64,000 nt of DNA from the NCBI GenBank assembly GCA_964589935.1, contig CAZPVD010000005.1:217953-281952 (forward strand). The letters run 5' to 3'. The stretch is from VHCN01 sp964589935. Lineage in GTDB: Bacteria; Verrucomicrobiota; Verrucomicrobiia; Limisphaerales; VHCN01. This document shows, piece by piece, positions 40,349-49,600 of the stretch; the first letter of the stretch is position 1; the number at the start of each line of letters is the position of its first letter. The notes under the pieces are model-generated. The model had not been told where the DNA came from. It worked only from the letters and a program-made list of their open reading frames with translations, and made no database searches. The position numbers and the translations under genes were made by a program.

Positions 40349-41536
40349 ATGAAGACCAAACTCGCCCTCGCCACGCTCGCCGTCACGTTGCTCGCCGCCG
40401 CGCCGGCGCACGCACGCGTCAAGCTCGTCGCGCTGCCGGAGCGCGCGCGCGTCGTCGTTGCGCTCTCGAACCCGAACGCCACACTCGTCGAGGAAGAGCG
40501 CATCATCACGCTGCAAAAGGGCGTCAACAAGGTGGACTTCTCGTGGCGCGGCGTGAACATTGATGCGTCGAGCATCCAGGCGCGGATGCTTTCGCACCCG
40601 AACGACGTCAAGCTCCTCAACACCAGCTATCCGCCGAACGAAAACGCGCTCATCTGGGAACTCGCCAGCCCCGCCGCGCAGGAGGAGCGCGTGCGCATCA
40701 GCTACCTCCTCAACGGCCTCGGCCGCGACATCGCCTACAAGGCCGTCGCCGAGCAGGACGAGAAATCGCTCACGCTGCGGAATTACCTCCGCCTGAACAA
40801 CAACTCCGGCGAGGACCTCACCGACGCAGAACTTTCCATCGGCTACGGCAGCGACTTCAAAAAATCCATCGCGCACGAGGAAGTGCTGGAGATGTTGTCC
40901 GAGCGCGTCGAGAAATTGCCGATCAAAAAAGTTTTGCGTTGGGACGCCGCGCAGCAGCCGTGGGACCCGGAGTATGAAAAACGCACCGTCGGCATCCCGC
41001 TGAACTACGTCATCAAGAACGACAAGGATTCCAAGCTCGGCGCACACACGCTGCTGCCCGGGAAAGTTCGCATCTTCATCAAGACCAAGGACCAGGCCGC
41101 CGGCGAGGGTGAGGTCGCGGGTGAAGGTGTTGCCTTCACCGGCGAGGATTGGGGCACGCTCACGCCAGTGGATCGCGAGTTGAAGCTCTACATCGGCCAG
41201 AGCCGCGAGGTGAAGGTCACGCAGCGCAAAATGAAGGATGACAAGGCCAACATCCGCCGCAACAACCAAAACCAGATGGTGCTGCATGACACCGACGAGG
41301 TCTTCAAGATCGAGATCGAGAATTTCAAGAAGGCACCCGTGGACATCGTCATCGTCGAGCACATTCCCGGCTACTGGAAGATGATGGAAAGCTCGCACAA
41401 GTTCGAGAAGAAGGACGCGTTCACCATCGAGTTTGCGCTGACGCTGCCCGCCGAATCCAAGGGCGAAAAGAAAACCACCGTCACATTCAACCTCAATCAC
41501 CTGAACGTGCAGGGCAACGAGCCGCAGAACTACTAA
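40349..41536 (+). CDS. Exported DUF4139-like protein, paralog 1
   Basis: 395 residues from the ATG at 40349, preceded by a good ribosome binding site AGGAG at 40336-40340. The signal peptide ends APAHA. The body is beta-sandwich-like, with VVVALSNPNATLVEEERIITL, GVNKVDFSWRGVNIDASSIQ, VRISYLLNGLGRDIAYKAVA and NNNSGEDLTDAELSIGYG; these resemble the DUF4139 family. The function is unknown. A clear paralog follows 21 bp downstream, and the same sentence-like motif order (LTLVKETRTLTF, KGVNKLEFSW, NNNSGEDYEQAQV) shows tandem duplication. Confidence 0.75.
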   Translation: MKTKLALATLAVTLLAAAPAHARVKLVALPERARVVVALSNPNATLVEEERIITLQKGVNKVDFSWRGVNIDASSIQARMLSHPNDVKLLNTSYPPNENALIWELASPAAQEERVRISYLLNGLGRDIAYKAVAEQDEKSLTLRNYLRLNNNSGEDLTDAELSIGYGSDFKKSIAHEEVLEMLSERVEKLPIKKVLRWDAAQQPWDPEYEKRTVGIPLNYVIKNDKDSKLGAHTLLPGKVRIFIKTKDQAAGEGEVAGEGVAFTGEDWGTLTPVDRELKLYIGQSREVKVTQRKMKDDKANIRRNNQNQMVLHDTDEVFKIEIENFKKAPVDIVIVEHIPGYWKMMESSHKFEKKDAFTIEFALTLPAESKGEKKTTVTFNLNHLNVQGNEPQNY

Positions 41537-41557
41537 AGCGCGCACGGAGGAATCGCT

Positions 41558-42883
41558 ATGAAATTGAAATCTGCCATTCTGACGGCAACTGCGCTGGGCC
41601 TGCTGTGTGCCGCGCCGCTGCACGCCCGCGTGAGCGTCGTGACGTTGCCGGGCCGGGACACGGTGCAGTTGACGATCTACAACTCGGCTGATCTGACACT
41701 GGTCAAGGAGACGCGCACGCTCACCTTCCGCAAAGGGGTCAACAAGCTCGAGTTCTCCTGGGCCAACACATTGATTGACCCGACCTCGGTGGAGTTCAGG
41801 GCACTGACCCACTCCGATGAAGTGGACGTGCTGGATGCGAGCTTTCCGCCGAGAGTGACCAACACACTGGAATGGCGCATCAAGAGCGAGTTTGCCGGTG
41901 AAGTGAAGGTGGAGATTCGCTATTTCACGTCGGGCATTTCGTGGTCAGCGGATTATGTGGCGGAGGCGAACAAGGCGGAGAAGCTCATGCAGCTTGCGGG
42001 CAATGTTCGCGTGAACAACAATTCTGGCGAGGATTACGAGCAGGCCCAGGTGCGCCTCGTCGTCGGCGTCATAAGGCTTGTCGAGAATATCGCCGACCTC
42101 GCGAACCAAGGCCGGCCCGGTCAGCCTCCTCCTCATCCGGTTGCAGCGCCTGTGCCAATGCCTCCAATGGCCAAAGCAGCGGCAATGCGCGGGCTGGTCC
42201 TCGCTGAATCTGCTGCTTTGGCCAAGCCGCGCGAAGTCGTGAAAGAAGAGCTAGGGGAATACTTTCTCTACACAGTGGAAGGGCGGGACACGATTCCGAC
42301 GGGCTGGGGCAAGCGGCTGCCGAGCTTCAGTGCCAGGGACGTTCCCATCACGAGCTATTACAAGTTTGAGAAGGAACGCTGGGGCGACGCCGTCATGCGC
42401 TACTACAAGTTCACTAACTCCCTTCCGAGCAAGCTGGGCAAAGAGCCGCTGCCCGACGGCGCGGTGCAGGCGTTCCGCATCGTCACCGACGACAACCTTT
42501 ACGCCTACATCGGCGGCACGAGCGTGAAATACATCCCCATCGGCGAGTTCGTGGAGATGGAACTGGGAGCGGACCAGGAAGTGCTGGTGAAGCCGAAGTT
42601 GATGGACTGGCAGAAGAGCGAGATCAAGTTCGGAGCCAACGGCAACATCACGGGCTGGACCACGAAGGAGACGTGGGAGATGGAGGTGCAGAACAGCAAG
42701 GAGATTGATGTGGTGCTGGACATCCGGAGGAATTTCCGAGGGGACTGGAGTATAACGACGCAGCAAGCGTATGAGAAAGTGGACGCGAACAAGGTGAAGT
42801 TCATCGTCCCCTTGAAGCCCCATGAGAAGAAGTCTTTCAACTACGAGCTGACCACACGGCTTGGAACAAATGTCGCCAAGTAA
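41558..42883 (+). CDS. Exported DUF4139-like protein, paralog 2
   Basis: 441 residues with signal peptide ending PLHA and a strong ribosome binding site GGAGG at 41546-41550. It contains the same blocks as paralog 1 plus an insert (about 165-230) rich in Pro/Met (GQPPPHPVAAPVPMPPMAK). Further conserved parts are ISWSADYVAEANKAEKLMQL and a C-terminal IVPLKPHEKKSFNYELTTR. It is predicted to be periplasmic or on the surface. It is co-directional with its paralog and with the lipoprotein gene that follows; its last codons overlap that gene. Confidence 0.75.
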   Translation: MKLKSAILTATALGLLCAAPLHARVSVVTLPGRDTVQLTIYNSADLTLVKETRTLTFRKGVNKLEFSWANTLIDPTSVEFRALTHSDEVDVLDASFPPRVTNTLEWRIKSEFAGEVKVEIRYFTSGISWSADYVAEANKAEKLMQLAGNVRVNNNSGEDYEQAQVRLVVGVIRLVENIADLANQGRPGQPPPHPVAAPVPMPPMAKAAAMRGLVLAESAALAKPREVVKEELGEYFLYTVEGRDTIPTGWGKRLPSFSARDVPITSYYKFEKERWGDAVMRYYKFTNSLPSKLGKEPLPDGAVQAFRIVTDDNLYAYIGGTSVKYIPIGEFVEMELGADQEVLVKPKLMDWQKSEIKFGANGNITGWTTKETWEMEVQNSKEIDVVLDIRRNFRGDWSITTQQAYEKVDANKVKFIVPLKPHEKKSFNYELTTRLGTNVAK

Positions 42884-43397
42884 TTTTCTGCGAGTCATGG
42901 CGGTGGCTTTTTCCACCGTGCTCTTTGCTGCTTGCGCGACGACAAAGCAAACTCCAGAACAACGATACGCTGCCGCAAAAGCCGCATTCGACCAGACGGC
43001 GAAGGAGTTTCATCTTCCTTCAGCCGATGCAAAAGGGGCGGAGCGCGATCGTTTGCTCCGCGAAGCCGCGCGCGGTTACGAACAGGTTCTCTCGCGCTTC
43101 AAGGATCAGCCCAACTGGTGCGCGCAGGCGCTGCGCAGCCTCGGCAATGTCCGCGCCGAGCAGAACCGCCTCGATGACGCAGTGAAACTTTTCGCCAGCG
43201 TGGCAAAGAAATTTCCCGCTGAATCCTGGGAAGTGCTCTCCGCGTGGAAGTCAGCCGGAGATTTATTGTGGGAGGCGGGAAAGCGGGAGCAAGCAAAGGC
43301 GTTTTACCGTCAACTGGTCGAGCGCTTCGATACGGCGGATGCACCGCAGGTCTTCAAAACCATCGTGCGCGGCTCCAAAGTGCGTCTCGAAAACTGA
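42870..43397 (+). CDS. TPR-like lipoprotein
   Basis: 175 residues from the ATG at 42870, overlapping the preceding gene by 14 bp; an ATG at 42897 would also leave an intact lipoprotein signal. The lipobox is LFAAC. The mature part is a helical repeat protein with TPR-like pairs (LLREAARGYEQVLSRFKDQPNWCAQALRSLG, RLDDAVKLFASVAKKFPAESW, KREQAKAFYRQLVERFDTAD), as in YbgF/BamD-type adaptors. Probably attached to a membrane, where it may serve as a scaffold. It ends the operon with the two DUF4139-like genes. Confidence 0.75.
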   Translation: MSPSNFLRVMAVAFSTVLFAACATTKQTPEQRYAAAKAAFDQTAKEFHLPSADAKGAERDRLLREAARGYEQVLSRFKDQPNWCAQALRSLGNVRAEQNRLDDAVKLFASVAKKFPAESWEVLSAWKSAGDLLWEAGKREQAKAFYRQLVERFDTADAPQVFKTIVRGSKVRLEN

Positions 43398-43552
43398 GAC
43401 CCACCGCGGCTCGAAGACGGAATTGAAGCAGTCACAAAAAAGGCGCGGAAGACACAAACGAGTTTCTGCCTTTTGCGTTTCTTGTGCCTCTTCGCGGCAA
43501 AGCCTTTCACGGCGCGTGACAAATGTTTTACGACTCTTTTACGGCCCGCTGG
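43398..43552. other. Intergenic region, no gene seen
   Basis: Together with the promoter and leader up to 43692 this makes a 295-bp gap before the giant gene. It contains imperfect complementary stretches around 43440-43500 (AAGGCGCGGAAGACACAAACG and CGTTTCTTGTGCCTCTTCGCGGC) that could form a weak terminator-like structure after the lipoprotein gene. Nothing else is recognisable. Confidence 0.4.
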
Positions 43553-43580
43553 TTGAGACGTAGTGTTCGACGCATAAGAT
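43553..43580 (+). promoter_or_regulatory. Candidate sigma-70-type promoter of the giant gene
   Basis: TTGAGA at 43553-43558 and TAAGAT at 43575-43580, separated by 16 bp, match the -35 (5/6) and -10 (4/6) consensus. It lies about 113 bp before the ATG at 43693 in a gap with lower GC. Similarity to the consensus is the only evidence. Confidence 0.4.
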
Positions 43581-43692
43581 CGCGGCACGTTGATCAAATG
43601 ACTGCAAAAGACCATGCCGATCTGCTCCGTAATTCACCTGATTTCATCCGCCCAAGTTTGCTGACATCGTCCCCCAAACCCGGAGTTGACCT

Positions 43693-46600
43693 ATGAACAC
43701 GCCTGCCTTCTTCCGCTTCGGTCGTTCCCTCGTCGCCACTCTCTTCGTCGCGACCGCCCTCGCGCTCCCGGCGCGCGCGCAACTGCTGCTAAATGTTGAC
43801 TTCGGCGTCGGCGCGGCCAGTTCCAAAATCGGCTTCGCCGGCACGGGCCGCGCGACTAACGATTACTGGAACCTCTACGCGCACTACAATCCGCGCTTCA
43901 CGCCGGGCACGCCGCTCGTTCACGCGGGTCGCTTGGACAATCTAAAACTCTCCGACGGCACGCAGACGGCCGTGTCCGTTGCGGTCGCGAACGCGCCGGG
44001 TGTTTGGGGCAACTCCACCGGCGACGCGATGTATGACTCCTACATCTTCGCGATAAATCGTTCCAACATCGTCGTCACCATCGCGAACCTCGACCCCGGC
44101 CGTTACAATCTCTTTCTCTACGGCCATGCTGATCCCGACGCGGCAGGCGAGCAGAATTCCATCTTCACCGTGCGCAGTGCGGGCACAAACTTTGGCCCGA
44201 TGACCGTCGTGAGTTCAGCCGGGTGGAAAACCACCGCGCCGATGATGGAAGGCAGCCAGTTCGTCGTCTTCCGCGATTTGCTGGTGAAGCCCGGCGAACC
44301 GCTCGTTATCGAAGTCGCGCCCGGCCCGAACGGCGTCGCCGTGTTGAACGGTTTGCAAATTTCCTCCAAAGGCACCGCGCCGCCACGGCTCGTGGATGTT
44401 CTGCCGCCGAAAATTCTTCCCGCGCTCACCAACCTCGCCGTCCACAGCATCCGTTACGACGGCAAGGTCGGCGAGACCGAGGCGCGCTTTGCCGTCAATC
44501 TCACCGTCGAGTCGCAGAGCACGAACGATCTCGCACTGCCGCTCTTCACCGGCGACGTTGCGGTGCTGCCCGGCGAGTTGCCGCGCGACGTGCGCATCGT
44601 GCGCGGCGCGGGCCAGTATCGCCTGCACGTCGGCGCGCCGGGAATTTTTCCGCTGAAGCTCGAAGTCGTCGCAAAAATCACCAAGGCCGAGCCGTGGAAC
44701 TCGATTTCCTTCGCCGGCCCGCCCGCGGCGATTGCGAGCGTCGTCGCGCAGGCCGCGAGCGCGGGCATGGAGGTTCAGCTCCTGAGCGGCACGCCGCTGG
44801 AGAACGACAAAAACAAATCGCGCGTGGAAGGCTTCCTCGGTGCGGACCGCGTGCTCTCGCTGCGATGGCAGGGCAAAACCACGGAGATTGCGCGCAAATC
44901 GCTCATCACCGTGGACTCCACCGCGAGCGCACAAGTCTCGCCGACCGTCGTCAAGTTCAACACCACGCTGCGTTATGAAATTCTTCAGGCCGCCGTGCCG
45001 CGCCTGACCATCGCGCTGCCGGCTGTGCAGGCGCTCACGCGCATCCAGGGCGAGCAAATTCGCGACTGGGGCACGAAGGCCGAGGGTGGCCGCCAGTTGC
45101 TCACGGTTGAATTCATCAAGCCCGTCGAGAAATCCTACTCGCTTGCGCTTTTCAGCGAGCAGCAGGTCGAGACCACGCCGCTTAACGCCAGCCTCGTGCC
45201 GCCCATGCCGGAGGGCGTCGAGCGTGTCAGTGGCTCGTTCACGATTTCGACCGACGACACGCTCGTCGAGGTCACAACCACCGATGGCCTGCGTCAGGTG
45301 AACGCGCCGCCCGGCGCGCTCGCGGCGTATCGCTTTCACACCGCGGCGGTCGCGCTCACCGCGCGCGTGCAGCGCATCGAGCCGGTGCTCAAGTCAGCCG
45401 ACCGCGTCACCGCGCGCCTTGAAGAAACTCGCCTGCTCGTCACGCACGCGCTCATGCTTACGGTCGAGAAGGCCGGCATTTACAACGTCGAGTTCGCCGC
45501 GCCGACGAACTTCGTCGTCGCCGACCTGAAGGGCGACGGCGTTGAAGATTGGAAGGTCGCCGACGGAAAACTCCGCGTGAACTTCACTGCACGTGTGCTT
45601 GGTTCGCGGCAGTTGGTGGTGCAGCTCGAACAAGCTCACAAAACCTTTCCCGCGCAAATCGCCCTCGCCGCGCTGCGGCCCGCAGGCGCGACAAAGGAGA
45701 CCGCCTTCATCGGCGCGGCCAGTTCGCCGGGCATCCGACTGAAGACCGCCGAGCTTGCGAACCTGCGCGAGATTTCGGTGACGCAGCTCTCCGCGCGCGC
45801 CGGCGATGAACTGCTCGCGTTCACCGCCGACGCGCCCGCATGGACGCTTGCGCTCGCGACCGAGCGCCTGCCCGCGCGCATCGTCGCGGAGGTTTTCAAC
45901 CTTGTCACCATCGGTGACGGCCTCGTGGGCGGCAGCGCAACGATCCGCTTCGGCCTCATCAACCAGGGCGTGCAGGAGTTCAAGGTGCGCCTGCCCGCGC
46001 ACTGGAAGAACGTCGAGTTCACCGGCCCGAACATTCGCCGCAAGGAGCAGCAGACGAACGTGTGGACGATTTCGTTGCAGGACAAAGCCTGGGGCGGCTA
46101 CACGCTCGTCGTCACCTACGATTACCAGTTCGACCCGAAGAAGGCCGCGCTCGACCTCGCGGGCGCGCACGCGGACGGCGTGGAGCGCGAGACGGGTTCG
46201 CTTGCCGTCACGACTGCCGCGAGTCTCAAGCTCCTGCCGCGTCCGGTCGCGGATCCGTTGCGCGTGATTGACCCGAGCGAGCTTGCCGAGACGGACCGCG
46301 CGCTCATCACGAGGCCCGTGCTGCTCGCGTATCGTTACACGGGCGCGAACTTCGCCCACGCGATTGACGCCGCGCGCTACGAGCAGGAGCGCGTGCTCGA
46401 CGCCGTGGCCGACCGCACGCAGATCACCAGCGTGCTCACCGAGGCGGGCGAGATGCTCACGCAGGCGAGCTTCATGGTGAAGAACAACGACAAGCAATCG
46501 CAGCGCTTCAAGCTCCCGGCGAAGGCCGACTTCTGGGGCTGCTACGTGAACAACCAGCCGATGAAAGCCGAGCGCGACGGCGAATGGCTCATCGTCTCGC

Positions 46601-49600
46601 TCCCGCGCGGCGAGAACCGTGACGAGGCCTTCGCCGTGGACATCGTGTATGCGCAGAAGCTCGACGCGCTCAAGGCCGGCCTCTGGCCACAATCCGTCCA
46701 GCTCGTCGCGCCGCAGACCGACGTGCCGAACACCTACGCCGAATGGGAACTCTACGTGCCGCCATCGCGCCGCGTGACGGGCCTCGGCGGAACGATGGCC
46801 GCGCCGCGCGGCATCAGCTACGGCCTTCGCGAAGCGTGGCGGCTGTTCGTCGAGAACTACTCCGACTTCCTCGACGAGAAGGGCCTCGGCCTCGCCATCG
46901 TCGCGGCGATCACGCTGTTCGGCGTCGCGTTTGTCGGGCAGCTCGCGCGGCGCGGCGTGCGCGGCGCGGTGAAGGTCGTCGCCGCGTTCGCGCTGCTGCT
47001 CGTGCTCGGCGCGATGACAGTGCCGAGCTTCGTGAAGGCGCGGCACGCTGACGTGAGCGAGACTCTTGCGGATCGCATGAGCGAAAGCGCCCCGACGCCA
47101 ATGGCGCTCAACTCGCCGCAGCCGGAGAATCCATCCGGCGGGCCTGCCGCGGCGACAGATGGAAGGGTCGTTGTTGGCGGAACATTCACGTCCGTCAACG
47201 GTGAGAGCCGAAGCCGCATCGCTCGCATGAACGCGGATGGATCGTTGGCGGCAAACAAGCCCGCGTCCGTGGCTCCCGAACCGGCTCTGGCCGAGGAGCG
47301 GAAGAAGCTCGCTGTCGGCGGCGACTTCGGGGCCTTTAGCGGCGTTCCAGCAAGAAACCTTGCACGCCTGAGTGCGGATGGATCGCTTCCCGCGGACAAG
47401 CCGGCAATACAGCCCGCCGCGCCTACGCGTCGAATCACAGTGAACTATGCGACAGCGGACGGCACGGCCGTGGCTCCAAGTCCCAACGCTTACTACCGCA
47501 CCAACGCGGCGGTGCCTTGGTCTATTGACAAAAAAGCTCTGGTGAATGGAAACCCTACGTCCGCCGCTGGAGGCGGCGCGGGTGGTTTTGTTGCTGGGTC
47601 AGGCGCGGACACCTACGGGATGGGTGCGAACGACGTTGTCAATTCTGTTCGTCTCACCACAAACAACCTTGCTGCCATTGTTCGTGATGACACCATTGTT
47701 GATGGAAACCGAATCACAAACGGCCCAATCGCAGTCACTCGCAGCGGCGGTTTGCTCGGCACTGTAGCCGCAGGCGACATAGGTTTTGCCAACGGCGAAG
47801 CAGGAGGCACTTTCAAAGTCGAAATGGACGGCAAGGCCGTTGCGAACCCCGCCGCCTCGACCGTCGCCGGCATTCGCTCCATTCGCATTGACCTGCCGCG
47901 CGCGGGGCGTCCGCTCACCTTCACCAAAGTCCTCAACGCGGGGCGCGAGCCGCTCACGGTCGAGATGTCCGTGATGAAGGCGAAGGCGTTCACCGTGCTG
48001 CGTTCGCTGTTGCAGCTCGCGGCGTTCCTCGCCGGACTCGGCCTCGTGCTCGCCGAGTGGCGGCGCGCCGAGCCGGACAGCCTGCGCCTCGCGCTGGGCC
48101 TCGCGCTCGCGCTCGGCAGCGTCACGCACCTCGCGCTCGCGAGCCGCACGCTGCACTACGTCTTCATCGCCGCCGCGCCGGTCGTGGCGCTCGCCGTGTT
48201 CGCGTGGATCGCGTGGAAGCTCTGGCCGTCCAAACGCGGAACGCGGAACGCGGAAGGCGGAAATGAACCGCCCTCGGAGCCGCAGGTTCCAAGTCCAGAG
48301 CCTGCGCCCACCGCGCCCGTTCCGCCCGCCGCGGCTTCGCTCGTTCTGCTCCTTCTACTCTCCGGCCTCGCCCAAGCGCAGTCTGTTTCCGCGCTCCGCG
48401 CTCCGGGTTCCGCGTTGGAAACCAACGCCGTCTCGCTGACCTCCGCGAGCTACACCGGCACGATTCGCGAAAAGGTCGCCGAGTTCACCGCCGCGCTCAC
48501 GCTCGCCAGCTCGAGCACGAACGCGGTCACGTTTCCGTTGTTCAGCGATGATGTTGCGTTGAGGGAATTCACTGTGAAAGCAGGCAGCGCGTTGCTCCTG
48601 CGCGACGGCGCGCGCGTGAGCGTGCTGCTGACGAATCGCGGCGAAGTGACGCTTGAAGTGAAGCTCGCCGCAAAGGTCGGCGGCGATGTGTCGAAACGCC
48701 GCTTGCAATTCGCGCTGCCCGCCGCGCTCGCGAGCAAACTCACCGCCACGCTCGATGAGCCGGATGCGGACGTGGAGTTTCCGAGCGCCGTCGCGTTCAC
48801 GCGCACGACCGCCGGACAGCAGACGCGCGTCGAGGCGATCATCGGCTCCGACGACCGCGTGGAGTTGACGTGGACGCCGCGCGTCAAGCGCGTGGCCGAG
48901 ATGGAGGCGACGATCTTCACCGTCAACACGTCGCTCGTCACGCTCGGCGGCGGCGCGGTCAACACGCGCTCGACGATTGACTATCAAATCGCGCAGGGCG
49001 AACTGCGCCAGACACGCGTGAAACTGCCCGCCGGCCAGCGTCTTTTGCGCGTGGAAGGCCAGCTCATTCGCACGTGGGAACTCATCGAGAACAACACGAC
49101 GCTCATCGTGGACCTCGTAAAAGGCGTGACCGGCACTTACAAGCTCACGCTTGAAACAGAGTCCGACCTCGGCGCAGTGCCCGCGCCGGAAACGAAGCGC
49201 ACGCTCGCGGTGAAGCTCGACGTGCCGAGCACGACCGCCGCGAGTTCCGATGTGAAGCGCGAGACCGGCTTGATCGCCGTCGCGGGCAGCGAGGAACTCG
49301 CCGTGGGCGTCGAGGCGGGTGGTGAGTTGCAGCGCGTGGACGCGGCGGAGTTCGCCCGCGCTTCAAATGCGAAGGTCGCCGACCTCACCGGCGCGTGGCG
49401 TTATTTCCGGCCCGGCTTCGCGCTCACCGCGCAAGTCGGCCAGGTGCAGCCGCAGCTTGAGGCGAGCGTGACGCAGCGTTTGCGCATCGGCGCGGAGGAG
49501 TTGCGGCTCGCCGCCGAGATCGCCTACACGGTCAAGAAAGCCGGCATCTTCCAGCTTCGCGCGCAGATTCCCGACGGCTGGCGCATCGAGAGCGTCGGCT